64,000 bases of DNA, from contig NC_059398.1 in the NCBI RefSeq assembly GCF_905220565.1, positions 7,773,177-7,837,176 of the forward strand, in the 5' to 3' direction. A program made the position numbers and the translations under genes. Numbering within the stretch: the first letter of the stretch is position 1; each line of letters opens with the position of its first letter. The notes below the pieces were generated by a model. That model saw only the letters and a program-made list of their open reading frames with translations, had not been told where the DNA came from and searched no databases. This DNA is from Melitaea cinxia (Eukaryota > Arthropoda > Insecta > Lepidoptera > Nymphalidae). Below, piece by piece: positions 13,001-28,000 of this stretch.

Positions 13001-16000
13001 ACATTATCCGCATGCTTCTCAACTCTACCTCTGCTATCAACAAAGCACATCCCCAGGAGCTTTTGTTACATTACGCACTAAAGATGCGACTATTACGACT
13101 TGAGATCTTATTTGGCTGTGATCTTTTGTAAGGCTGAGGTACGTTCCCTGTAGGACTGCTACAGCTTTTGAGCAAAATATTTTCTGCTTTGTATATATAG
13201 GTATTGATAGTTTAGTAAAAAGCGGTTATTTTAATATTAAAGTCCAATTTTATTTATTTGTATAGATAAATGATACGTTTTAAATAGGTTAAATAGGATG
13301 TTTTTTTTTATCGTTGTCACAAATTGAATGATACAATATAATCAAGTGTATATGTGTAACAATTTGAAAGGTTTTGAAAATGTGGTCATTAAAGCTATAC
13401 ATCTTTGACAAACGACTACCAGAACGTGGGATCTTAAAATAAATTTTAATTAAAAAGTTTGGAAAGATCATTAAACCACGTATAATTTTGTATAAAGTCA
13501 AAATATCCGCTATTTTCCGACGAGTACTTAAGGGTTATAATACTTTAGAGTCAAAAGTTTTTAAGTTTTTGCATTTATTGTTAATGTAAATTAAATGATA
13601 AATGAATCTTTTTTTGGATCCACTCAATTCTTTTGATGTGCACTGCATACCCATGTGACCATATTGGGCTATTATATTCTAGGATGCTTCTTACTAAGCA
13701 GTTGTATATAGGGATAAGAACTTTAGGGTCTTTAAAGATTTTTGTTTACCTTGATATAAACCCAGATAGTATAGTTGCTTTTTTAACAATTCTATCTACA
13801 TGACTTATAAAACTTAAACGACTGTCTACTATAACTCCTAAATCTCTAATTTCATTAACTTCGTTTAGATGGGCTCTCTGTAATGTGTATATGGCTGTAA
13901 TGGTTTTTTGTTACGCGTGAATTTTATGTGATAACATTTTTCAATATTAAATTTTATTTTATTGTTTCACTCCATATCTGTACTCTATCTACATCTTTTT
14001 GTAGTATTTTGACATCGTTTTCAGTCTTGATACATTCATATATCTTTAGATCATCGTCGAACATCTTAAATGGACACTTCAAATGTTGAGCCAAGTCATT
14101 TATATATATAACGAAAAACAAAGGACCCATATGCGAGCCCTGCGGGACGCCATTTGGTATTATTTTACGTCTTGAAGAGTAGCCACGTATCATTACTAAT
14201 TGTGACCTTGTTTGAAGCTATGACTCACACCATCTTAACAAAGAACCATGAATACCGAGTGCCGCAATTTTTTTGAAGTAACATAGTATAATCTATTAAA
14301 TGCTGTAGATTACATGCAATTTTATAATTTATGGTCTTTCCGAGAAATACAAAAACGAGTTCGAAATACTTATTGAGGAAAAATATAAGATATTCGTAAA
14401 AGATTACGGAGATTTTCGAATAGTTATGAATAGCAGCAAAATTGTGACTTCTAATATATAAAATTCTTGTCTCGCAGTGTTTGTAGTTAAACTCCTCCGA
14501 AGCGGCTTGACCGATTCTCATAAAATTTGATGTGCATATTAGGTAGGTCTGAGAATCGAACATCTATTGTTCATCCCCCTAAATATTAAGGATAGTCCAC
14601 CCCTAAATATTTTTTCTTTAATTTTTAGATAAATTACACTGCACAACAGCATGTCTGATGATTGGGTTATGTTACATGATATTAGTCCAATTTTTAATGA
14701 CGTTTTCAAATCTGTGACTGAAATTTCTGTATCAGCTCTAGTTAAAAAAATATTACACATAGGTCTTTTTATAATAAAACACTATATATTTAAAGATAAT
14801 CCTATTTTATTTAGTTTTTAAGTTGAAAAAAACTTTCTTTTATTTGATTTCCTTTTTGAAGCTGAAGGTAGAGAGCTGTTCTGAATGCTCCAACAATAGT
14901 CAGCCATCATGTGTGCGTTCCAGTAGCCTTGATAGCGTTCCTCCATCGTACGAAGGTCCTGGTGGAATCGCTCGCCCTGTTCTTCACTTAGATCCCCAAG
15001 ATTGGCGGGAATATAGTCCAGGTGGTTGTGGAGAAAGTGTAACTTGATGCTCATGTTACATCCAAGCCTTTGAAAGTGACTCATTAGTTGTTCGACGTGT
15101 TGAGAACAGTCAGAACTTTTCTTATTTCCCAAAAATTTTTGAACAAGCCAAACAAACTCATTCCATGCCTTTTTCTCAATCTCTGTCATAATGTCCGTAA
15201 AATTTGAGTCTTTTATTAACGATCTTATCTGTGGCCCGTCAAAAACGCCCGCTTTTATCTTTTCTGCACTCAGTTTTGGAAACTTTTTTGATAAAAAACG
15301 GAAACAATTTCCATTTTTGTCAAGACCTTTTACGAATTGTTTTATAAGCCCTAGTTTTATATTAACGGAGGCAAACACGTCTATGTGCCGACCGTATGCA
15401 AGGATATTCCCATTTGGTTCGATTTTTTCGGTTAATGCCAGTTATGTTCACCAAACAAAAATAACAGTCGTCGTGGTGGTTCACGGGTTCATTCCAGATC
15501 ATAGCGGTTTCGTACCGAAATTTATTCCTTTTCTTATTTGTCCACAAACGTAGAAACTCAACACACGTTTTGCATACCTTTTGCGGAATCCAAGGCTTAT
15601 TTTTCATTTCCAGCGGGTGACCAAAGTAGTTTTTGTAAGCCTCATTTACGAACGCTGTCACATTTAAACGATATTCTTTAAACATATACTCTCCGCAAAT
15701 GAAACAAAAATGATTCGGATCATTCACACAAACTCGACTTGACGATGCCATATCAAATTATATTAAGAAAACTTAATTATTTAATTATTATCAGCAAATT
15801 AACAGTGTAACACAGTGAATTTTTAGTGGAAGCTATAACTCGTAAACAAGAACTGTCACAACACAAATGAGGGTATATTTAGAATCAGTGAAGTCAAATT
15901 AGTAAACATCATGTGATAAAATTCATTCATCAGACAAAAGTTGCAATTTTGTTGTGCAGTGTTATTTATTTTTTATTTTATTATGATTTGGCGTTGAAAA

Positions 16001-19000
16001 ATACATACAACCCTAAATTTTCACCCTTCTACCACCAACCACTATTTTTAAATAACGTTTAGCGGCAAGACAACGTTTGCCGAGTCAGCTAGTAATTATA
16101 TAGTAGTCGTTTATTTATAGTTACACCGAATTCTCTACTCTCAGAACAGAGAAAGGTACTCAGGCGCTCAAAAGGAACTGCCTAATAAGGAATAATATAC
16201 CTAACTCGCTAATAAAAATTTTTTTTTGCTATGAAGTTTAATGTTTAATTAATTATGACACAACAATCCATGACTAGCAAGTACGGGACCTAATCATAGT
16301 TATCGTTCAGAGAAGAGCAAGATGCAAAAGTTATTAAATAGTATAGTTATGTAATATAATGTGTTTTTTTTCATCTAGATAAAAAGTAACAATAATCATA
16401 TGTATTTTCGTCTGGATTATAGTTTATAATTTTATCATAAATCAGAAAAGTTTGTTTTTACCAATCCGATTCGAACAATCTTAATTATGTATCGAACAAT
16501 GTCATATAATTGGGAAAAGTAAACTACTTTGGGTCAGGTAGTTACTTAACTTCGTAAGTAATCTAGTCTCGTGTAGTCTATGTTATTAATTCACGTGAGC
16601 GTTATTATTTAGGTTAGGACATAGCACGAAATATCCTGCTCAAAATCTGCAGCAGCCTGACTGGGAAAGTACCTCAACCTCAAAAAGAATCACAGCTTAA
16701 ATAATACTGCTCTTAAGCAGTGTTGTGTTCCTGTGGTGGTAGGGTGGATACAGCTCCTGGGCAGGGTCGGCCGTAGGATCGGCAACGTGAGTGCGATGCT
16801 TCTAGTGTTGCAGGCGTCTACAAGCTACGGTGATATTTTATCATCATGCGGACCGACAAGCGTACGCTTGTTTGCCGACCTACTTGTATAAAAAAGCACC
16901 GAAGTTTATCATAAGTTAAAGCGCGTTATATTAAGTATATTCGTCAGTAGATAGTATCAAATACAATATACGTGTGTGGTTAGCGCTGGAGCGCGGCGTG
17001 GGAGGGCGGTGCGGTCCGGGCTGCGGTGCGCTGCGCTGCGGGCGGCGGCGTGGAGCTGCGCGCTGCGGCGCTCTACGTGCTGGCCGCGCTGGCGGGACAC
17101 GCGCCGCTCGCCACGCAGCTCGCGCACTGTGCGTACCGCCGCTGCTACCCGACCTAATCTCTACGTGCTGGCCGCGCTGGCGGGACACGCGCCGCTCGCC
17201 ACGCAGCTCGCGCACTGTGCGTACCGCCGCTGCTACCCGACCTAATCTCTACGTGCTGGCCGCGCTGGCGGGACACGCGCCGCTCGCCACGCAGCTCGCG
17301 CACTGTGCGTACCGCCGCTGCTACCTGACCTAGTCTCTACGTGCTGGCCGCGCTGGCGGGACACGCGCCGCTCGCCACGCAGCTCGCGCACTGTGCGTAC
17401 CGCCGCTGCTACCTGACCTAGTCTCTACGTGCTGGCCGCGCTGGCGGGACACGCGACACAAAAACTCTTCGTTTAATTTCTGCAATTCTAGATGGTGGCG
17501 TTAGTGCAACACGCATCGCTCGCCACGCAGCTACCTCACCGTGTGTGTGGTACACATCTATCTAAGCTTACCCATCACTACTTATAATTACTTATTATCA
17601 CCACTTACTACCACTTACTATCACTTACTATCACTTGCTATCACTTGCTACCACTTATTACCACTTACTACCACTTACTACCACTTACCACCACCTACCA
17701 CCACTTACCACCACTTACCACCACTTACCACCACTTACCACCACTTACCACCACTTACCACCACTTACCACCACTTACCACCACTTACCATTTATCACTC
17801 ACAGTTATAACCAGACAAAAAAAAACACCGTCCTATATTTGCAGTTATTGATTGTGCCGTTAGCGCAACATGCGTCGATCGCCACGTAGTTCACGCACTA
17901 GACGTACCATCACTGCTAAACCTTATACACAAGCACTTATAAACACCGCTTACATGTACCACCAAACCTTAAATTAACTTTGACTTACGGGCATTTAAAA
18001 AAAGTTATGACCACTCCAATTTTTGCAGCTAAGGATGGTTTGCAGGTAAGATGGTGGCGTTAAGTTAAATGCATTTACTTATTCGGTAAATTAAATTTGC
18101 TTATAGTCCAGGAAAACAGAATTCTATTCTTATATAATTTAAAATCGTCGAGCACTTGAATTTTTAAGATTTTATAAAATTATTACACAAATAACGTAAT
18201 CGCTTAGTTATGTATCAAACCCAAAATTTTGCTAGAAATTTACGCAATACTGAAAATTTTCAGTACCGGCTGATTCTTGTTACAGACTAAAATCATCATG
18301 AGTTTTATAAATTAATTATGCCATTATAATTATTTGGTTTAGACATGACTCATCCTCAACGGTGTCTTATTTTAACCATTGTGATTTTACGGCTATATAT
18401 ATATGGGCTCGGAATTTATGCGAGTCGTGCTTTATGTAGGTAGAGAAAACAGGTACACAAAAATATTGCAATTATTTCGAAGTAAGAGTTTCGATAGCAT
18501 TTTAGAAGAAGAAGATCGTTCGCGTTATTATTTTCCTAACTCTTTAAGGACTCATATTAACTTGATTGTCAGGTATTGAAAAAGAGTCTCTCTCCCAATA
18601 CGCAATCGAGATGTTCTCTCGAGCCGGCGAAGCGAACATAGTCCGAGCGGCGGCTGCAGCGTTACTTACAACTATTACTTCGAAGACATCCTCTCACACT
18701 CAGGTTAGTATATCTTATTATAATATTAGCTTAAAGGTTGTCTGGAAGAGATCGCTCTTTTAGCGATAAGACCGCCTTTTGTACACGTTTATGTTTTTAC
18801 TTCGTACATATATTTTTTTTCGATGTAAAATATCCTCTTTTAGTTTACAATAAAGTCTATTTGTTAGGTTTATTTTTAAGCGAGTTTTGTAATATAAAAA
18901 TTAGTAATTGAGATAGTTTGGTGCAATTACGGCATTTTGTTGTTGTACTACCAGTCGCGAGTTCAATGACCGCGCACGACATATATATATGTATAGCCCA

Positions 19001-22000
19001 CATAGTTGTGTAACGTGGTCTCGTCGGTTTTTTGTGTTTTTTATGATTTTTTGGTTTAAGAAATAAATATTAGTGACTTCATTAAATTTGAGATTTTTAT
19101 TTATTTATATTATATTAATGATGAATAAAATCAATAAGTAAATATTTTTTTGGAATTAATTTTAACCGTCTTAAAAAAGGGGGGTTATCAATTCGACTGT
19201 ATATATATTTTTAATTTTTTTTTAATGTTACCTCGGAACTTTTAACTGAGTGGACCGATTTCGATTTTTTTAAGCGAAAGGTGGTGCGTGTCATGTTGGC
19301 CCTTTGGTTGGGTCATGAGGGACATTTGGGTTACATATAGGATTACATATATATTATTGGATTACATATATATTATTGGATTACATATATTACAACATTT
19401 GGGTGAAAGTAACCATAAAAATAAATATTAATATTCCTGTTTATACCTGCCACCAAGAGTTATCCCAGAAAAATAATAGACAACCCAACGTTTGCATTTT
19501 CTACAGGCTTCATACTATCAGTAGGTTTTAAATTAATTCTTTAAACTATTAGGTGCATTTTAAAATTTTCAATTTTTAATTATTTAAATAAAAAAGGCCT
19601 GATAGCCTGGCCAGGAGCTTTCAGTCAACCCTTTCACGATTATTTTTCAAATATACTAAAATAAATATAGAATAGTTTTCCTTTTCACCCATTAAGAAAA
19701 TGGGTGAAGTTCGTCTCTGATTCGTATCAAAGGTACATATTTTAACACTTCAATATCTCGTTATTTGTATTTACTGTTAGACGCTAGACGTTTATTTCTC
19801 AATATGAGCTTATGACTTGCAAGTATTGAGTAAATAAAAAAATTATGTGGTGTCATGGGATACCAGGTAGGAACGAAGTTCACTCGGATAGTATAGAAGC
19901 AACACAATTTGAAAAAAAAATGTTGAATTTTATATATATTTTCTAGTTCTTGATTTTTTTAAATTTTGTTGATTGGTTTTTAATTACGTACATAAAAGTA
20001 TTTAGGAAATTTAGTATTTTAGAAAATAACAAATACCGTAAAATAAAATAAATCAAAGAAAGTAATAATAATTCAAACTATTAAGTGAAATAAAAAAAAC
20101 ATGTACCTATCTTTATTTATTTTTGTCGACAGTATAAAATTACATAAATAATTTAAAAAAAGTTTACTAGTAATATTTTAGTTTTACAAACGTCACATTA
20201 TACAGTCGTGTGACTGATATTACGTCACTTCCGTTATATATTTTTCTTACGGTTTTAGTATCACATTTTTTTCAGTTCGATCGTCCAGCCAAATGTTAAG
20301 CCTGCCGTAAGGAACTTCGTTCCAAAAAAAGACATTCTTTTTATAATAGGTCTTTATGTATAAAATTTTCGTTTGAAATAAGTTAACGTACTTTTTTTCT
20401 ATATTTTTTATTTTTATTATTCAAAGTAATTACCCATGGAATTAATGCATTTTTGCCAACGTAGTTGAAACTTACTTATAAAATATGGTGGTGGTCAAAA
20501 GTAATTGTATGTTAAATAATAAATAGAATTTAAAAATCACCATTTCGACAATTTACCTACATGTTATGAAAACAAGCAACTCGCTAATCATTGTCAGTGT
20601 CTCTAGAACTCTACGAACAAGTTCGAATTCCGGTGTCACAGTTGGCTGTAAAAAGCTCGGGGTTATGAACAGGGTGGGATGGTACTTCACACTGAAATCG
20701 ATTTCTGCTTTACGAAATTCAGGTCCGTCCTCTTGTAAAGTTTGGGCAGGTGCACCCTAATATCAACTACAACCAATTGACTCCGTCAATGACGGATATT
20801 TCCCATTGACAACTATCTCAAACTAACAGACGGCTTAGAACCTTTAAGTGTAAGGTGTGACTTTTAAGTGAAGTCATTGAGGTAGGGCACAGCAGGATAT
20901 ATTTATTTTGCTCAAAATCTGGAGCAGCCCGACTGGGGAACCGACTCAAGAAGGTCACAGCTAAAAAATAGTACTCTCGAGTAGTGTGTTTCTGTGAGCA
21001 ATAATATGGCCTTGCCATAAAGAGCTGGGGAGGGTCGGGGTAGGGTCTGGAACACGCTTGCGATGCTGCTGGTGTTGCCGGTGTCTGTTGGCTATGGTAA
21101 CCGCTTACCATCAGGCGGGCCGTACGTTTGTTTGTCGACCTAATTATATAAAAAAGACGTTAGCTCTCTGTTTCTTTTTTACCGTTGATATTATGGGGAA
21201 CGTTCTGAAGAACTTCTCGATATGGCGTTGTCACGTTTACGCCATCGCACTATTCGAAGCAGGACTAAGCATCATCCATATCACTTTGTAGCTTGGCTTC
21301 CATCCAATGTACGGCTACATGCTCATTATTTACACGTACGTGCAAACTGTGAATGACCTACCTCTTGACGCTTGCTCTGAGTGCTAACTTGTTGGTTTTC
21401 GATCGTCGAGTGTACAGACATCTTTTCCCTTAAGGCGACAACGCACACGTAATTCGCCTAAAATGGTGCAGATGTTCATGGGCGGCGGTAGTTATTTAAA
21501 ATCAGAACTGTCTTTTCTTTTCTCTTCCTTGTCGGAAAAATTGTTGTCCTTGTCGACTTATAAAATTATTAATGTTTGATTCATTATTTTTATTAATTAT
21601 TTACTATAAAATATATGTAAATAACAACATATTTATTGTTATATGTAAAAAATTGATGTTAGCTATTTATAGTCGACCGCTAATAATAGACGCAGAACAA
21701 AAGGCAGTAATATTTATTGGTTTTCTCAAATAGGACGTTCTACAATATAATTTAATCGTCAATAATTTATTGTAACCGCAGACGAACGTGTATGTAATAT
21801 TGAGGACCACCTATGTCGATATGATGCGAGATAGTACGCTGAAGCGCGAGTGCACTCTTTTAAAAATGTTACAAATATTTATATCGATTTTAAACTAAAA
21901 ATAGTTTTTGTTAAATTATTGTCGTTTTTTTATTTAAATTAATGTATTATATTATCTGTGTTACAATATATTATACAGGATGTGCTTGTGGGGGAGCACT

Positions 22001-25000
22001 GGGCCAACTAAGAAAAAAATTAAAAATAAACTTATCTGCAACGGTCTAGGATTTTTTAATTTTTTAATTTAAGTACGAAATTTGATACCTTTGTCCAAAC
22101 TTGGGGCACTACGGCCGCAAATTTAATAATGACGGATTGATTTTCTCTGGAAATAATCTTGGATAATCGACCTTGCTATCGCGCATAGCAAAATATTTCT
22201 AGCCACAACTGTTTCTTATTTTCAAATACTTAAAAATAAAAAATAGTGGTGGAGTGGAATTGGAGAGCGCAGGTATACGCGCCTGTTAAAAAGGTCTCTC
22301 ATAAGAAGATGTAGAGCCTTTATTAGAGTAGGTAGCAAACAATTTGAACATGAACACCTGCGGGGTTATCCATTAATTACCGGACACTCTGTATATAATG
22401 TGTACTAAATATCTGAGTGTTTTAATAGGTATGCTAACTTGAATCTTTATAATGCTTACGTTGCTTTCAAAATAAGAAAACTAATTTGTGTATTTAGGAG
22501 ACTGAGTACATCTGCTGGCAGAAAAAACTGTTTTTACTGTATACAATGCCCTAGTTAAATCGCTTCTCAGATACTGTATTACTGTATGGGTAGTCTTAGA
22601 CATCAATCATCAGGTGGAGAGAGCTCATACTGAAGATTATGCCTGGTCAGCCGTTTAGATACCCTACCGATGACTTGTATGACGAGTGTAAAGGTCTAAC
22701 GGTTCGGCAGCTTTTTGTTCAGACAACTGTATTTCGTAAACATTGCATAATAGGCTACAACAGGAACCTTACAAAAAGTAGAATTGATCTGATTTCCGCT
22801 GTCGAGAAGCCCAGAGCTAAGCTGGCGCAAAAGCACTTTTATATAAATGGCTTTAAAATCTATAACTTTATAAATATATTATTAAAAATATATACACTTA
22901 AAACTTACTTAAAACGGACAAAGTAAAAATAAAGTTTTTAGTTGGTTTCAATGTCTTATTACGAAAGAACAATTGTTTGCTCTGTAATACACTACGCGTC
23001 TAATTTGTAATTAAATGTAGCTTCCTAGACGGGAGAACCCTGTTAGTCTGAGATAAAGTTATCTAACTAGTTCAGATAACAGGTGCATTTTAATTTCGAA
23101 TACAATTTTTTGTACCAACTTAGTTGACCTTAATTATAAAAGTGGTAATTGTACTTATTTATTTGTAACCAACAAAATATGTTTTTATTTTTTATTTTTA
23201 TTAAAAGTTGTCTGTGTGCATGCGTGTGTGCGTGCGTGATCTAAGTTTTTATTATTCTAGAAGTAAACAACCTTATGTACTAGTTACCCATAAAATTTCA
23301 TTATTAGTATATTTTCCTCATTTACTCGAGTAGGTAAATTCGATTCTAAATGAAATTGAAGAAACAAAACATAAACCGTAGCAATAATAACTGTCTCTTA
23401 TACATCATCGAATATTAAAAGTGACACAGTTTATGTGCACGTATATAAAATATTTATTATTATCGTCCATTGTATGCAAAAGAAAATAGATGACTATCAG
23501 AAGTAAAACTGTTTGCGAGCAGTACTAAGCGTTTCGCCACATAAAAATTATTTTTCACGTCGCTTTTTCTTTGCTAATACGTTATTGTTGACATTATATA
23601 AAACAATAATTTAAAAGAATCTTGTTCGTACATCTATATCAATACAAATAATAAAAATGTTTATGTATTATGTTTGTGTACGCTAATCTCAGAAACGGCT
23701 TGTCCGATTTAGATGCGGTTTTCACTAATATATTGTGGTAAGCTTCACTTAACATTTAGTGTTTGTTTCATAAATAAAAAAAGGTATGCCAATTTAAAGA
23801 ATCACGTTGAACATGTAAATACCCAAACGACGGTGTTTATAGACCAATACAAACCAAAAGACATATCCATAAAATGCTTTCCAAAGTCACTATTCCACGC
23901 GGACGAAGTCGTGGGTACAGCTAGTACATATATAAAATCGTTGAGTCATTTACTTATCACGAAATCTCAAAAACGACTAGACGTGTAAAGATGATATTTG
24001 GCAGGGAGGTGGTTTATAGTGAGTAGATTCACTTAGAACTTTATGTAATAAACTCTTCCTTAGCAGGTTCATGCTTACAGCTTAGAACTCATAACCGAAA
24101 TTTTGCGTACGTTACTTCAGTCTATCGCAGTCCACCGCTGGACACAGGCCTTTCCAAGTTCACGCTAAAAACGTTGTGAACTCATCTTTTTTGCCCATAG
24201 TCACCACGCTGGGTAGGCGGGTTGGTGACCGTAGGGCTGGCTTTTTTTGCACCGAAGACGTCATCTATTATACTATATCTATCACAGTAAGAAATAGCAA
24301 TTTTTCGTATAGGATTACAGATTTTTTTCTTTTAACGTGTCCCCAATTCTCAGCTCGATCTAAGTCTTTGTGTAATCTCTGTGTGGATCTTCTGTTCAAC
24401 CTGGTAATAAAACATCAAGACTACTGTTATTTAAAACATTAACAATATTGGCTTACCGCTAAACTGCGACCGTACGTGAATAAATTGAAGCAATTAACAT
24501 AGAATATACATGGATTTATATCATTTACATAAAATATACAATAGGACGTCTTTATATTTCAATATGTGAATGAATTGTGTCGCAGCTAATAAAATAATTA
24601 TTATTTCTTTCTATTATTAGCAAATTAAAGAAACGCAAATAGATAATCGGTGTCACTTTTACTATTTGTTTTTGTTTCAAATACCTACCATTAATACGGA
24701 TATATATCCGCCACCTTACTGCCATGATCGCTATCGGATGACGGCTTAACGTGCTCTCCGAGGCACGGTTGGGAGGCCCACAAGGACTGCACAAACACCC
24801 AGACCACGACAAACATCTGTATGGTTAATAACAATGTTTAAATGTAACAATATACATTGTAATACAAATGTTTGTCATGTGCGGGGATCGAACCCGCAAC
24901 CGCCAGCGCAACAGCCACAAACCAGTGCTGTGACCGTTGCGTCAACGCGTCGTCATTATGAGAGCCTATGTAGTATAAAGTATTTTAAATATATAAACAA

Positions 25001-28000
25001 TTAAACATCGAGAGATATAAAAGTCCTATGTTGAAAATATCACTATTGTATAAGGAAAAAGCTATTCTCTTTGTGTTCCTTTTTAATAACTGTTTGCTTT
25101 GTGGTTGTGTTCCTTTGTAACCAATGCTTTTGTGCACAACAAAAATAATTGTAGTAATTCAATCGGCAAAAATAAGATATATATATCTTGTGTCAGATAC
25201 GTGCTTAAAATAATGTGAGATTGTTTAAGTTTTCTGATAAAAGGGATTTCCCACTAAGCTTCACGCTCTGATAAAACAATCATGTTTCTGATGTTGAATC
25301 GAAACACAGTGATGGTTGCTACCTTCTAACTCAATATATTTTTAACCGACTTCAAAAAAAGGAGGAGGTTACTCAATTCGACCGTATATATTTTTTTTTT
25401 TTAAATGTATTTTCGGGGATAACTCCGTCGTTTATAAACCGATTTTGATAATTCTTTTTTGTTGAAAAGGAGATATCCCTAGTTTGGTACCATGATAAGA
25501 AAACCAGGATCTGATGAAGGGATCCCAGAGAAATCGAGGGAAACTCTCGAAAATCCGCATAACTTTTTACTGGGTGTACCGATTTTAATGATTTTTAATT
25601 TAATCGAAAGCCGATGTTTATCATGTGGTCATATTTAAATTTCATCGAGATCTGATTACAACTTTTTGAGTAATCTTTGATAATGCGTATTTACTTGACT
25701 ATTTTTTCGTCTACCTACGTTTTAATACTTGTCGATATAATTGAAGTCGGTTTTTCTTCGTTTGCCTGCAAACACAATTATGATAGTTATTTTCTATATT
25801 TATTCTTTAGTTTATTTCTCTATTTTACGTAACCCGTCTTAAAAATAAAAAAGTGCTTAATATATTATTATCGTGAGACTCTTTGAATAATAATCACTAA
25901 TCTGATATACTTGAGTATAATAAAACATGTCATTGTCTTAATTCGAGGGTGGCGATCGATTTCATTCATAATTAATATCGGGTCCTAAACATAGTCATGC
26001 GGGTGGATATATGCAAGTCACGAACGTAGTACGTCAACATTCATGACCTTGGAGCTGCTCGTAGAGCTTATCTTGACGCTCACTAGCGATACTGCTCATT
26101 CGATTTCTGGTCGCGGTCGCCGCAAGCGCCGCGCGTTGCCACACATTTATTCGTGCACGCGCTTGTTTAGTGTTTACTGTTCAAACTATACAAGAAACCG
26201 CAAACTCTAGTTTACCTTTCATCGCATTATTATGATATGTTTTCACGAAGTGTATTACGAATTTAAATTGTTTTGAGAATTTTGGAAAATTATTTTAAAA
26301 TGTATATTAGTGTTATGCTGTTAGTGATTTTACTTTCGTTAGTGATTGCCCTCACTATATTTCACTATGGAACGAACGGAAGAAAGTATTGGTACTTCAA
26401 AAAAGTTCCGTATAGAGAACCTTGTCCTATATTTGGAAATTTTGGTGCGACACTAACAATGCGACGAAGTTATACAAAAATGCTACAGTTTTTTTATAAC
26501 CAATTTCGAGATGAAAAATATGTTGGTATCTTTCAAGCGAGAAGACCAGCTTTATTCTTGATAGATGTAGACTTAGTGAAGGCAGTACTTTCAAAGGAAT
26601 TTCCAAATTTTAGTGATCGAATATCCGTCTCGACGGATACTCGACGAGAACCGCTTTTGCGGAATGTAGCGAACATGAGTGGTCCTGAATGGCAGAAAAT
26701 GCGGCACATTGTCACACCTACATTTTCTTCGGCTAAAATGAAAGCTATGTTTCCTCTAATTGCAGATTGTGCAAAAACATTAAAAGCTGCTCTAGATATT
26801 GAGTCGTTTGAAGATGTTGAGGTTCCGAAGCTAATGAGCCGCTTCACAACGGATATTATTGGAAGCTGCGCGTTCGGAGTTGATCCTGGCTCTCTCAGAG
26901 ATAGCCAGTCACCATTTTTAATTATGTCTCAAAAAATGTTCAAAACCGACCGTACAACGATTTTGAAACGCTATTGTCGTACGTTTTTCCCACGATTATT
27001 TAAGTTATTAAATCTCAAAACTTACTCATCGGACGTAGAGATATTTTTTACTAACATAATCAAACGAGTGCTGACGGAAAGACGAAGAACTGGTGCACAG
27101 AGAAGTGATTTTCTTCAACTTATGTTAAACGTGCAAAAAACGGAAACAGGATTTCCTATGACCGATGAATTAATAATATCAAATTCTTTTATATTTATGC
27201 TAGCCGGCTTGGAAACGTCGGCGACTACTTTATCGTTTTGCTTGTACGAATTGGCGAAGGATGTAGATTTACAAAACAATCTAAGAGATGAAATAGTTGC
27301 GTGCATAGATCGTTATAACGGACTAAATTATGACGCTGTTTGCGCTATGCGTTTAGTGACTCAAACGTATTTAGAAACTCTAAGAATGCATCCACCGACG
27401 CCACTCACTACTCGATTATGTACAGCCCCTTGCCTACTGCCAGGTACGGATTTGCAGATGAAAGTTCGAGATGCAGTTCTAATCCCTATATCGTGTATTC
27501 AAAGGGATCCGAAGTACTTTCCAAATCCAGATAAATTTGATCCGGAACGTTTTCAAGATGATTTGAATCCGATTGGCTTTTTTGCTTTCGGCGACGGTCC
27601 TAGAAGTTGTCCAGGTATGTTTAAAAATTAAAGTGATACTGTTCAGTTGCAATGTTTTCATTTAACCGAGATTCGAGTCAGTGTTTTAAAACAATTGCTT
27701 CGAATTATGCATTCGATAGTTACGTTGAAATTGTTTAATACGGAGTTATTTAAATTCAATTAAAGAATGTAGAAAAAAAATATTCAATTAACATTAAGTA
27801 TACGACCGTTGTAAGTAAATATGCTCGGAAGAAATACAAATACCATTAAATAGTTTTTGTTAAGATAAATAGTTTTGCCACTTCACTGATAACGTATCCA
27901 ACCCAAATTCTTTAAGATGATTATTTTTATTCTATGACAAAAACAGTTCTGTTGAATCAAAGTTATTACTTATAATATTTGCGTGAACTGTGGTTCTATG

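Larger units (their letters stand above)
14637..15961 (-). mobile_element. TIR DNA transposon (1,325 bp) inside the Helitron
   Basis: The perfect 12-bp ends CACTGCACAACA and TGTTGTGCAGTG are flanked by TTA on both sides, a likely 3-bp target duplication. It carries two minus-strand ORF remnants of one larger protein. Imperfect similarity between the ends continues inwards (both have TGTCTGATGA). Confidence 0.82.
14450..16092 (+). mobile_element. Non-autonomous Helitron, split by a TIR transposon
   Basis: It begins TCTAATATATAAAATTCTTG and ends in CTAG followed by T. A hairpin (CGGCAA/TTGCCG, 16063-16082) lies just before the end, as in Helitrons. The uninterrupted sister at 62887-63179 aligns to 14450-14636 plus 15962-16092, which shows the middle is a later insertion. 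Confidence 0.8.

Noticed and set aside
17161..17455. Downstream 88-bp units as separate coding exons
   Set aside because: None has an acceptor before it in a frame compatible with exon 5 or exon 7. They are kept as repeats with donor sites.
17541..17889. Proline/threonine/histidine-rich open frames
   Set aside because: Translation of the (CCACTTACCA)n satellite. All frames stay open because the unit lacks stops.
24176..24442. 88-codon open frame
   Set aside because: It starts inside the Rep-4 tail and runs into AT-rich DNA; no motif, no splice context.
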